In this document: positions 53,387-64,000 of the stretch, in pieces
Numbering within the stretch: position 1 is the stretch's first letter
Layout of the letters: every line of letters begins with the position of its first letter
Assembly: GCA_964036295.1 (NCBI GenBank)
Contig: OZ038468.1
Location: 1,758,001-1,822,000, forward strand
Source: Plumapathes pennacea
Taxonomy: Eukaryota > Cnidaria > Anthozoa > Antipatharia > Myriopathidae
Direction: 5' to 3'
Length of the DNA stretch: 64,000 nucleotides
Program-made: the position numbers and the translations under genes
Notes under the pieces: generated by a model
Seen by the model: the letters and a program-made list of their open reading frames with translations, nothing else
Database searches by the model: none
Told to the model about the DNA's origin: nothing

Positions 53387-56300
53387 ATGTCTATTTACGT
53401 CTCTGCCCAGGACGAACCGTTTTGCAATCTCGTCCTTGGACAGACGTTCAACGCCAAAACATGTGAAGAGGGTATTCATGCACTAGATCCGGGATTTGGA
53501 ATACAAGAGAACCGTGTCAGTAACAGCGTCTTTCAGTGTAAGGAGGTCAAAACTTACACAGATATTATCGACATTTTGGACGTCTCCAGAGACTTTTCTT
53601 TGAAGATTGCGGCGGGTGTTTTTGGCGGTGGTGTAAAAGCGAAATATCTCAAAGAAAGAAAAGAAAAAAAGGATGTCACTGAATTTCTCGCATGTGTAAA
53701 ATACAGAACGGTAAGCTTGCCAGAAACAACCTAACAAATAGATAGCCGGCAAGAACAACACTCTTTTATTCGTACTTCACATTCTAGACTATTTACATTA
53801 CATATTACGTAAGTAACTAATTTTTAGTCAAAAAATGGGCAAAATGGAAAAACAGCCTACCTGGGCCCTGGTGAACTTTTTCATTTTACCCGCACAGTTT
53901 TTGTTCTCCCTGGTGTACTTTTTACCTCCCCGGTGGAATCTCAATAAAACACACATAGTATTTACATGTATAAATAATGTATAAATAAGAAACTTTAACA
54001 ACCTAGTTGAAATTTTCTGACCTGGCGAAGTTTCTGCCAAAAATATGTGAACATCCAGATCTCACCTGGTCTGTTACAGAGGGGTGTTCTATATCGTCTG
54101 CGTTATCCTTCGGTGATTTTGAAACATAAAGAAGCCCTTATACAGTTAGAAAAACCTAATCTCCATTGCATTGAGTGCCCGCGGCGGTTTTGTCAAACTT
54201 GGATCATCCTGTAAATGGTCAAAGGTTGAAATTCGCCACGGTTATTGTTCGATTTCCACCGACTGTATTTTGCTTGTCCTTTCTGAAGAAGTATCCGATT
54301 TTTAACACAAAGTTGGTGTCTGGGATTGTGTTCAGGTCAGCTTTAGTCGATGTCTTAAAGAAATTGTTTCATTTCTTTTACGACTAGCAACTTGCCTCCC
54401 ATGCAATGGCAAAATATCCGGGACGTTTACAGCCGCCGTCGATTTGCTTGGCCTTGTATCTGCATCTTGTTGTACAAATCAATGCCGTCGGTATTCCATC
54501 GCTTTGAATGTGAAGACTTAGCCACCGCGCCTAGAATTCGTACGCCAGACAGACTGACTGACTGATTCGAATGGCGACCCACTTGGAGTCTCAAAAAACA
54601 TCATTAGCGTCGTGATTATTAACCTCGCAGAGGTTAATATATCAAAAGAGAGGCTATCCATAGTTGGTATACTACTCTAACCAAAGACGAACTGCAAGAA
54701 AATTGCACAGTGTAGCAGTGCCTATAGTATGCAAATGATTGTAAGCATCCTTTGTTCCATAGGTCACCGAAACAATTGATGATCGGAAGATTACTCGAAG
54801 AAGTGACCTTTCATCCTTCAAACCCGAACAAATCGGTACTCACTACGTCAAAACCGTCACTTATGGAGGACAAATGATAGTTTCCATAAAGTCCAAGAGT
54901 TCGTTGGTAACCAAAAGGTATCATCCAAGTCATAACTAAAATATTAAGTAAGTTTGGATTAGTCTAAACAAGTTTAGCAGCATTTTATAGCCTCATCAGA
55001 AACAAAAGCAAAACCCGATTGCGATCTGCTCACGCAAACAAGCAAGTAGGTAGTGATGGCGTTTCGGCGTACTTCTGATTGGTCTGTTCTAATCAACGTA
55101 AAACCAATTACAGATTACTTTCATTGTCTTCTGATTGGTTGGAAGTGTTTTCTTGCAGCTTTTGTGATTGGCACTGTAATTACTTTGGTTTTGGTTTTAC
55201 GAAAGCTAGCAAGTTACTCTCTCTCTTATTTTATTGGTTTCATGCAAATCCCCTATACGCATCCAAAGAAAGGTCTTGACTATTAATAACTCTGTTTGCT
55301 TTCTGAAGATTCGAAATGAACGGTGAATTTAGTGGCTCACTTGACGGTGTATGTGGAAGACTCAAGGCTCATTTGGAAAAGTGCTTCAATGAAAACCAGA
55401 ATGCAAGTGACCTCGAAATATACTGCTACAACTGCGGAACGGATGAACCAGTGATATCATTAACTCCTGAAGGTCTATTGAAGGAAATCGAAACCTTTCC
55501 TAAGAAGATGAAGGCGGCCGATGGATATCCAGGAGTTCCTATCAAGGTATGTTTTAAATTGAGGTTTTACCTTTTCACTCCCGAGCTCAAATTGCAGATT
55601 CTCAGCCAAAATCATGTATTAGTGGTTTAGTGAGAGTTGATAGTTCAATAATTAGGTATCAAAAGACGAGTTCTTATTACTGCGTGATATATTTCTGGTG
55701 AGAAACTGAAGGAGAAAATGGAAGTTGATCATCTTATTGTAGATTGTCCTAGCCTTATAACAGGATAATGCATGAGTGGTGTAGTGAGAGTTGATAGTTC
55801 AATCAGCTTTCATCTGAATTAGGTATCAAAAGACGAGTTCTCCATACTGCGTGATACATTTCTGGTGAGAAAGTGAAGGAGAAATTTGAAGTTGATCATC
55901 TGATAGGTGCTGAGATCGGTATCAAAGTTGCACTGGCATGTACATGCCTGCCCTTGGGTGTGTGTCAATTAGTGGTAATGAACAGATACTGCCCAAACCG
56001 TCTGCTCGGAATCTTGGTGCCACGTTTGATCAGTGCTGCAAAATGGTGGAACATGTAAAAAAAGTCTATAAAACGTCTCAGTACCACCTAAGAAACACTT
56101 CGAAAATCACGAAATACCTAACTAAGGAGACTACGGAAACTCTCGTTCATGCGTTTATCAGTTAGAAACTCGACAATTGTAATTCTTTGTTGTATGGTCT
56201 TCCTAAGCAAATGATAAGTAGTTTACAGTCTGTGCAAAACACGGCTGCCCGTATATTGTTACAGTGACCAGGAAATTTGACCATATCACCTCTGTATTGT

Positions 56301-59231
56301 TTCAGCTTCATTGGCTGCCTGTCCACTTTCGGATTGATTTTAAAGTTTTGTTGTTAGTTTATAAGGAACTGAATGGCATGGCGCCAACATATATTAAGGA
56401 ATTACTTAGTATCGCACATGCGCACGTTCGTTACGCTGTGCCGATCAGCAGGAATTTCTAGCTGTTCCGAAGTCAAGACTTAAAACATATGGAAATAAGG
56501 CTTTCTCCATTGCTGCACCAAAACTCTGGAATGAGCTGCCATTGTATCTCAGACATACTTCCTGTATTCATTTATTTAAGAAACATTTAGACTACGTTTA
56601 CACTAGAGCAAATGTATTCGGAATCATAAATGTTAACAAATTCATCACATGCGCTTACACTATACTGTAGGTGTATTATAATTCTATTCGTCTATATGAA
56701 ACGATGAATCCTAGAAATATGTGTGCACGGCTGACCATACAAATAGTCGGATTTGTCGAGAAACCCCGTTTACACACACAAAAATGTTTCGGATTTGTAG
56801 TGTCCGGATACAATGTTTCCACTTGTACTGTTCATACTTGGCTCGCATTTAGCCGGATTTTCCTAATAGGCAAATTAACTCAAATATTCTTAATGTGTTA
56901 TTTTTGTGTTCAGTTATTAGTAAACTTGTAATGTGTAGCTATTGGTAATAGAGCTGTACTGTGTTGTCTTTACGCCTAAGATCAAGGTACAATCACACCG
57001 TTGCTTTGCCACAATTCTGGGTCCGAATACGCTTACCCATCTTATTTAGTTACTTTTTGCTTATTGGTAGCTCGGGTTGCAACCGCTGGGATACATTGGC
57101 GTGGAACAGGGAATCGCATACAGAACAAATACGGATCTTACGCGCTTTATGCAGAAATTTCAAGACCAGTACCATGACGTACGGTGCTGTCTTGAAAGTC
57201 TGAAGGAGGGCGTTGACAGTGATGACTGCCATGAGGATATTCTGACCCTTCACAACTTCGCTCAAACAGTGGTGGACCAGTTCCACGAGGCTCTTAGCAA
57301 GCTTCATTTCGTTGGAGACGAAGTTTCATTCCATGCCAGTCTAAAAGCCTACGAAGAAGCCCTCGATGGGAAGCCATTAACAGGGAAATTCATGGCCAAA
57401 TGGAGAAAACTTTTGAAGGTATCACGACGCTTCCCCCAAAACCTACCGTAAAAATGTTCATGTTTATCACAGCAATCATACCAATATCCCATTAATTTAA
57501 TCTAAAAGTTACTCTAACTTGTTCTAGTCTACATCATCATCGCGTTTTTCGCACTATTTCTTATCACTTTTTCTTTATGCTTTCCAAGCATATATTTTTT
57601 GGTTCTTACAATGTATATATATGCTTGAAAAGCATGAAGATTATAAATTTTCAATCCGGAGGTGCATCGGCGGACTTTTAAACGAGAAACGAGCGCGAGA
57701 AGAAAAGTGCGAACAACGCGATGATGATTAAATAGACTAAAGCAAGTTGGAGTAACTTTTAGATTAAATTTATGGGATAGCTGTATGATTGTGATCAAAA
57801 TGAACACATTTACCTAATTTGTCATCAATTTATGGTTTTTGTTTAGAACTTTAAACAGTTACATACTTTTCATTTCAGCGCCATAACATTGTTGTCACCA
57901 AGAGCAAGGTAAGCAATGTGCGAATGTCGCTTTTACTACTTTACCTAGGTCCTGATTGGTTCCTCAGTTATACTTCTTGCAGTGAAACTTCTCGTGAGCA
58001 ATCGCCGCGTGTTTCTTTCACCCTGTATATCCACAAGATATGATCAAGATTACAGATGGTCACTTACAAGTGCTCAATAATATCCTATGCTTGTCTATAT
58101 ATTTGCATTATAATCATAAAGCAAGAACAATCGCTTATGGGAGAAGCCTGGGGAATACAGCTGTCACCCGTCGTGCAGCTTCTAAGGCCTCAAAAGTTGC
58201 CATACGAATGACGGCTGTATTTGCAGGCTATTACGGGAGGTTCCATGTCATTATTGTTAATATTGTTTTACTTGTAGCAGCTGCCAGAGGGGAGGCCATA
58301 TACAGTCTGTATCCTTGGAAAGACTGGAGAAGGAAAAAGTGCAACTGGTAACCAGCTGCTTGGTGGTGAAGGTAGATTTAAAGAAAATGACAGCGCGGCC
58401 TCAAGTTCCGGATGTTGCGAAATGAAAGAAAGAAAGAATGACAGAACCATTCGCGTGATTGACACTCGCGGAACAATGGACACAGCGACAGCGAATATGA
58501 AGCCTCGTCAGCGAAATGATAAAGAAATTATAAGTCACTTGGACGCACTGGAGAGAGCTTTTGAAGAGGCCGGAAACATCCATGCCTTTCTTTTGACCTT
58601 GAAGTACGGTGCCAGGTTTGACAGTCATGAATCTGAAGCCTTGGAGCTCACCCGCCGAGTACTGGGAGAAGTCACTAGTCACACAATTATTGTTCTCACC
58701 CACGGCGACGAGGCGAAAAGGATAGCCAAACGAGAAGGCAAGCCCGTAAAGGAAGTGGTGAACCGTTGGTTGATAAGTCTGCCAAAAGACGCGCGTGACT
58801 TTGTGTTCTATGACATTAAGGGGAGAGTGGTTCTGTTTGACAACACACTGGAAGAAGGAAGCGAGGGCCAAGTCGAGCAAATTACTCAGTTGTTGGAGAC
58901 AATTGACGCCATGGCAGACGGAGAGCCCTATGGAGCCCAGAAGCTGAGGGTATGTGGGGAGGAAAAGATTAAAACCACCCTGGAAAAACTTGACTCGAGA
59001 ATAAGCGCCCTTGAAAGGATCGAAAGAAGGTTCAGCGGACAGCTTGAAGAAGAAAAAGTGATAATGAATCTACTGGAATCACTGAAAAAGAGGAGAAGGA
59101 AACTGAAAGAGTCGGTGTTGACAAAAAGGAACCCTTTCCTTCAATTATTTTTATGTCGTTTATATATTCATTTTTATGAATATTTCCGTATGAAAAGACT
59201 ACAAAATTTTGCAGAAGCAACTTTCCTTTAG
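53387..59231 (+). CDS. gene D: MACPF/SNTX-like, helical and AIG1/GIMAP-type GTPase fusion, divergent tail
   Basis: Exons: 53387-53710, 54763-54917, 55309-55546, 57071-57418, 57879-57908 and 58278-59231 (or from 58281), 681-682 aa. The order and phases equal gene A. Exon 2 again has GTHYV; the micro-exon is 30 rather than 27 bases. The GTPase exon has Walker A GKTGEGKSATGN and LTHGDE with KGRVVLFDNT, but the G3 motif reads DTRGT instead of DTPGF, which may alter switch behaviour. The tail replaces the hydrophobic anchor with a charged, probably coiled-coil stretch (EKLDSRISALERIERR, LLESLKKRRRKLK) and an aromatic end. The last intron ends in tagcag, a tandem NAGNAG acceptor that would add or skip one glutamine. 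Intron 3 holds a dead LINE and two tandem duplicates. The start is the first ATG after a UTR acceptor (gttgcag). AATAAA lies at 59283. Confidence 0.83.
55640..55910. repeat. two-copy tandem repeat shared with the intron before exon B
   Basis: TTAGGTATCAAAAGACGAGT occurs near 55655 and 55818, each followed by CTGCGTGAT, TTTCTGGTGAGAAA and AAGTTGATCATCT. A diverged copy (CTGTGTGATATATTTCTGGT) lies near 29783 just before exon B. Confidence 0.65.
55940..56600 (+). pseudogene. degenerate LINE fragment, C-terminal RT region, in intron 3 of gene D
   Basis: Frames read LGATFDQCCKMVEHVKKVYK, YHLRNTSKITKYLTKETTE, KLDNCNSLLYGLPKQMI, LHWLPVHFRIDFKVLLLVYK and later AAPKLWNELP. These are the typical 3' part of jockey/CR1-type reverse transcriptase ORFs. 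An in-frame TAG at about 56163 and a frameshift near 56260 show it is dead. It is the opposite end of the ORF compared with the fragment at 7690-8530. Confidence 0.85.
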
Positions 59232-59282
59232 AACGAAAGGTACGAAATCTGGAATAATTCAGCCAGTACATCGGTATAATAG

Positions 59283-59288
59283 AATAAA
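59283..59288 (+). terminator. polyadenylation signal of gene D
   Basis: AATAAA about 50 bases after the stop codon. Confidence 0.5.
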
Positions 59289-59538
59289 GCATCGCAGCTG
59301 CTAAAGCTGCAAATTTCATGTCTAAAGTAGATACAATAACAATTTTCTGTAGCAGAAGCTTTTATTTTCTCGTATTTTTTGTATAAATATACCCATCAAA
59401 ATAAGCCGCTTGCGTAGTTAATTATATAATTAAACCCACTTGTATATTTGTTGGCATCACATTTTGTACTAGTGAACAGAGGGGAAAATAGTAGACTAGG
59501 ACATCACTGCGTGTTGAGAAAGTTTCGGCCTATAATAA

Positions 59539-59890
59539 CTTTTATTACACGACTTCACATTTTTGAGTGCAAATACGGGCCAAAACGAGTGCAAAGATGG
59601 GAGCGTATTGCACTCGTCAGGAACCAGATCAACTGGTTTATTAGCTTACGTGATCATTTTTCGCAAGCAAAGTTTACGAACGCGTCATTTTTTGTTCCAT
59701 TTTGCGCGCGGCGAGAATATTTGCCCTGCTTCGTTTGTCGTGTAATAAACAATTTATTACACGAAAAGTCGTGCAATACGGCTGTATTTTTACTCGTCAG
59801 TTTTATTTTTTCTCGCCTGAAGCAGGCTCGAAAAAATAAAACCGACTCGTAAAAATACTCCACCGTATTGCACTCCTTCCCGTGTAATAA
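59539..59890. mobile_element. non-autonomous element with TTATTACACG ends (copy 2, inverted)
   Basis: Reverse-oriented copy of 20526-20886, from TTTTATTACACGACTTCACA to CCCGTGTAATAACCTC. High similarity is visible over the whole length, including the internal hairpin. Confidence 0.75.
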
Positions 59891-60899
59891 CCTCTTTGTA
59901 TCACATGGCCAAATATGCTCTTTTATTTCCAGTTTACCTGGCATATACCTCATTGTCCATATACCATCTCAAACTATAACTCGGATATCTTTCCAGCTAT
60001 TGCTTGAAAGCAACCGCAAAATATATGTACATATCTGTCGTTGTTGTGTAATAAAATCTATGTGAGGATTTTTCAATCTTATCAGTCTCTGAGGTGAATA
60101 AAGTAACTTTTAACGAAAAGTGTGTTATAAATTGCTTGCAATGAGATGGTTTGAATCGAATCGAAATTGTCAAGTTGTAAAATAGAGTAAAACCTTGGCA
60201 GGCGAGATTACTTTTCTTCAAGCCAGCAGCAAATAGCCCTCGCTGCATGCTCCCTTCAAACAACAATGCACTACGTACACACATGATGTTGCTACATTGC
60301 CCAAGTCTTTATTAGGAAAATTGGCCCAGATTACAAAATTTAAAACCAAAGAAATACAACGCAAAGAGATGGTTTTGACCAGGCGGGTGCGGACGAGTTG
60401 AGAGCATTTATACCCCATTATATACAACACTTGCTGTGCCAAAACATCGAGCTCCATCAGTTTCCTTACTTCAACATTTTCGTTTGAGCTGTAATTAGTA
60501 ATGGCCTCCGGAAAATCAGGACACAGATTTCGTTGGAGAGTGACCTGCATGATTGCTGAAGCAAACAATCATTCTTTACTTGCCCCAAAGCACTAAATCT
60601 GTAAAATGTTTGGAGGAAAAACAAGAGTCTTTAACTGTGTTTATCTCGAGCAGCAGAGTTAAGATTCATGTTCAAATACTAAACCTGTAAGTCCACACCC
60701 ACAAATTATAAATATACAGACACCGTGGAAATACGTATTTCGGCCGTGCGGTCACCTTGCTTTTGAGTCAGCGGTTATTTGCACAAAACCGTGGATTCAA
60801 GTGCAGACTTTGTAGTTAAATGTAACGCTCGTAAAACCTCAAGACTTAACCAAGAATCTCAATACAGAGACTCGATACTCATAAATGCTCTAATACTCA

Positions 60900-61720
60900 T
60901 TTACTGCTAATGCTATAGGTAATCTTCAAGCGGTAAAGGCGTATTATCAATATTAACGGCTGGTCGCAGATGATTTCAGGTTTTCTCCATATATAAACAA
61001 TAAACTACTTTTGGCTTCGGAAATATGCACGGATAATTGTCCAAGGATATTATCTGTTCCGAGAAGCGAACAGTTGCCCGAGAGCGAAGCTTGAGGGCAA
61101 CTGTGAGCTTCGAGGAACAGATAATGTCCAAGGACAATTATCCGTGCATATTTCCGAAGCCAAAAGTAATTTATTGTCTTTATTATCCTTCAAATATTTC
61201 CTCTCGCAGCGCAAATAATGGCGCGGGGACTGTGAAGCTTTTTGATGCTTTCTGGAACTGCTTTTTCGACCAATAAATTGATGTCCTCCTCAGTAGTCAT
61301 CTTGTAATGATTTTTGTGACTAAAAAAATAGAAGTGTGTTCGGATATTGCCAATAAACAGCGTTAGTTCGCCAGGCGGGGGTTATTCGGTCACGTGTCAC
61401 GATTCTACCAATCACGCGCGGGGGGAAATATTTGATGGGTCATAAAAACTAGCATCATTATAGCTTTGAAGAAAATTTGCAATGTTTGAGCAAGCCTTAG
61501 TTTCTGTATCCAAGACATGAAGTATTTGTGTTTGCGCTAGTTTTAGCGTCAAACTTTGGGCATTTTCTTGTGCATAAGTGAAGTGATAATCTGTTCCTGT
61601 AAACTATAGCAAACACTAACTTCTTTGTTTCGCCATAATTACAGACTGCCATTTACTGGTAATATGCTTAAGCCAGGACGCCGAAGGCACCTAAACGAAT
61701 TAGAGTGCAATTTACTGGTA
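60900..61720. repeat. duplicated 3' flank of exon B, interrupted by a foldback element
   Basis: 60950-60985 (AACGGCTGGTCGCAGATGAT...) and 61455-61720 (AGCTTTGAAGAAAATTTGCA through GCACCTAAACGAATTAGAGT) match 30890-30920 and 30935-31210 in direct orientation. The gap is filled by the element at about 60997-61445, so this looks like the end of a further lost GTPase exon copy. Confidence 0.6.
60997..61445. mobile_element. foldback element, inverted relative of 21840-22175
   Basis: The inner inverted repeat AATAAACTACTTTTGGCTTC ... GAAGCCAAAAGTAATTTATT (61005-61175) encloses GGATAATTGTCC and its complement. From 61145 to 61443 the sequence is the reverse of the repeat in gene A intron 2. Confidence 0.65.
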
Positions 61721-61867
61721 AAACAGAAACTCGCGTCATTTTAACTGAAACAAACACTTTGAAGAAAACGCTGACCACAAAGCGTAAAGTATTCATAGCG
61801 TGACAGTGACGTCATTAACAACTCACTGCAGAACGGGCTACAAACGACCAGGGCCCAGCTGTTCAAA

Positions 61868-61978
61868 GAGTGGATAGCGCTAACCACTGGATAAGCTTTA
61901 TCCAGTTGATAATATAAGGCTAAATGTTAACACTTATCCACTGGATAGCGATTTATCCGATGAGTAACGCTATCCAGG
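61868..61978. mobile_element. short MITE-like repeat with GGATAGCG/CGCTATCC ends
   Basis: GTGGATAGCGCTAACCACTG near the left end is answered by AACGCTATCCAG at the right; TCCACTGGATAGCGATTTAT and the palindrome GGATAAGCTTTATCC lie between. No coding capacity. Confidence 0.5.
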
Positions 61979-62641
61979 AGTCAAAATAGGCCTCTCGGGG
62001 GACTGTGACATTATTTTATTACTATTTTAAACATAAGCTGTTATATTGGGTGATCACGAGTCTAAAAACTTCCTTTCCGTCATTTTACTAAATACAAACA
62101 CAAGCAACGCCGACTATTTAACAAACAAGACAGGCCCGTGGCCAGTGCGCTTGTGACGTCATTAGTACAATGAATAGAGACACGCGGGGTCCCGGGAGAG
62201 GAACTTTTGTCGTGCGTTTATATGCAAAAGATATTATAGCCGAGTCAGTTTTTGCAAATGACGGATCCAAGAGCTCCCTTTATTTTTCTTGCCCTCTTTT
62301 CTTCTAATTTCGGTCAAACAGATATTCACGAAAAAGTGTATTATAATAATTGAGAGAAAACAATTATCGAAGGCCCCGTAGGAATATTCTTCGTTTGCAA
62401 CAACCCAGTTTTCATTGCTTTCCGATGCACGTGACAGTACTTGTGTGACGCTTTCTATACAACCTGGCAACCTTGTTGAGTGAATTTTCAAGCTGACATG
62501 TTTTGTGGAGGAACTGTGTTGTCATTTTGTAATGGGATTGACTGGGGAATACCCGACATCTTAAGTAGCTGTAAGACAGCGTAATAGCCTTATCTCATCT
62601 TCCCAGCGTGTGCATCATGTTCAAGTAGCTGTAGCACATTA

Positions 62642-62975
62642 AGGCCCCGTCCACACTACGCCGGATAAATTTGAAAACGCAACTTTCACTCTGAAAACGC
62701 AAGAATGTTTTCCGTCCACACTGGAAAACGGATAAAATGTTTCCGGGCCCAAATGTATTGTTATTGCTCTACAAACGTCCCTGACAATCTTTGAAACCAC
62801 TTGACGTGACCACGTGAGTCAGGGTTTTCGAAAAGTTCCGTTTTCAAAATGTTTTTCGTCCACACCAAAACGCAAAGCCGTCGTTTTCAAATTTATCCAC
62901 TTTGAAGAGCGTTTTCCTAACCGTAAGAATAAAGTTGCGTTTTCAAATTTATCCGGCGTAGTGTGGACGGGGCCT
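62642..62975. mobile_element. MITE with AGGCCCCGTCCACACTACG ends
   Basis: AGGCCCCGTCCACACTACGC and GCGTAGTGTGGACGGGGCCT are perfect terminal inverted repeats. Pairing extends through CGGATAAATTTGAAAACGCA on the left and its complement on the right. The end sequence resembles hAT-type MITEs common in animals; no target duplication is obvious. Confidence 0.75.
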
Positions 62976-64000
62976 AAAACATGACACTTCCCATGATGAA
63001 ATTACTTCGTATGAAAAAGCCATCTCAGACGTTACGCATCCTACATGTACAAGTCTGATCACTAATATGTTCAAGACTGCTATGCATTAAGCTTTAACGC
63101 AAAATTCTGGGTCGATACGAAATTAATCTCTATCGGAAGCTGCAGACGTTTGAATACCGTGACAACAAAGGCGTGCATCACGGGCTTGTGGAGCGAACAA
63201 TTACGGCTCGGATAGTTGGATATCAACCTTGAAGACTTCGAGGTATTCAGTGACAAATATTCTCGATGTAATCGCCTGCCGGTCTTTCCTGCTTTTGTTA
63301 AAGCGGCGTGAGTGAAAGCTAAGTAGCTGATGATTCGTGATTCCCCGTTCTATGATATTATGCTCGTGACATTTCATTGACAGATCTTGTATCTTAATCT
63401 CGCGTGATATTTGCCTCAATCCTATTAGTAATTCAATATCCTCAGACAATAAACAAAGAACCTTTACTGCACGCAAAACGAAGTTAAACGCCGACTGTTC
63501 GTATACGCCGCGCGTTACACAAAGCCGCAGAGTTTCCGACAAAGGGAGACGCTCTTCCCGCAGGAAAAAGTTCAAGTTCTATCAAGTTTCGACACGTCTT
63601 CTACTACTTATTCGATGTTCTTTCACACAAATATTGCTCAGAACACAGATACATTGGTTCAAGCGGTATCTTTAATCGAGCATTTGCAAAACACAACCCT
63701 TCGTACTTTACGGGGGTCCCGCTGGTAACACATCAAGCATTTGTGTACGGCTATTTTCAAGTCTTCCGACGCTTAAAAACAATGCAAGCCAAAATCGCTC
63801 TTAAAGTATGGCTTCCGCGATGATCGTTTTGTTTGGATCAACAACTGAAGGACCGGAATTTTTTTCTATATCCCTTGACAGAGAAAACCCATTGTACTTG
63901 GTTCTGTGATTTTGATCTCTGAATACGTCTGATCTTGCAATGCCTGTGTTTTAACACATTTTAAAATACAAACGTATCTTAGCACCTCGGTTACTTTTGG
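62976..64000. other. right edge, no gene recognised
   Basis: A 124-codon minus-strand frame at 63201-63575 has no recognisable domain and no clear splice context; I see nothing else. Confidence 0.3.

Noticed and set aside
60218..60568. 116-codon minus-strand frame
   Set aside because: No motif or exon partner; low-confidence chance frame.
63201..63575. 124-codon minus-strand frame
   Set aside because: Longest frame at the right edge but no recognisable motif, no splice signals of note and no neighbouring exons; likely chance.

Overview
The window is eukaryotic genomic DNA, AT-rich, with intron-bearing genes, long AT microsatellites, many foldback/MITE-like elements, LINE fragments and a Penelope-type hammerhead-bearing repeat. 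An anthozoan cnidarian (stony coral or sea anemone) is the most likely source. That is inferred from the mix of gene families and is not proven by any single marker. Most long open frames outside the exons listed here are chance or repeat-derived.

Left part (1-15 kb, minus strand). The 5' end of a DENND4-type Rab GEF gene (MABP domain) lies at 1379-2695 and runs off the left edge. A degenerate LINE occupies about 7.69-8.53 kb. A second minus-strand gene, reconstructed from six phase-compatible exons between 14964 and 8764, encodes a P-loop NTPase followed by a restriction-endonuclease-like C-terminus, an architecture like the Crinkler/RHS effector-type proteins.

Middle and right part (17-59.3 kb, plus strand). 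This is a tandem immune-type gene cluster. Three six-exon copies (A 20168-26236, C 42908-47699, D 53387-59231) have nearly identical exon sizes and phases. Each encodes an N-terminal MACPF/stonustoxin-like region with a GTHYV signature, a helical region, and a C-terminal AIG1/GIMAP-type GTPase. A lone fourth GTPase exon (B, 29852-30646) follows copy A and could be an alternative last exon or a gene remnant. Copy C carries a frameshift in its GTPase exon; copy D has an altered G3 motif and a different tail.

Each copy has a splice acceptor one base before its ATG, implying an upstream untranslated exon. Candidate first exons sit 1.4-2.9 kb upstream and end in GTAAGG donors; several carry an IRF/ISRE-like GAAANNGAAA motif. 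Variants of this module are amplified in an approximately 4.25 kb tandem array (about 31.25-42.1 kb, and again at 49.7-53 kb). My working model is an interferon-regulatory-factor-like promoter driving a family of GTPase-MACPF fusion proteins, with spacer/promoter units multiplied during tandem duplication.

Right edge (59.3-64 kb). This is repeats and MITEs plus a footprint of the sequence found 3' of exon B. I recognise no gene there.
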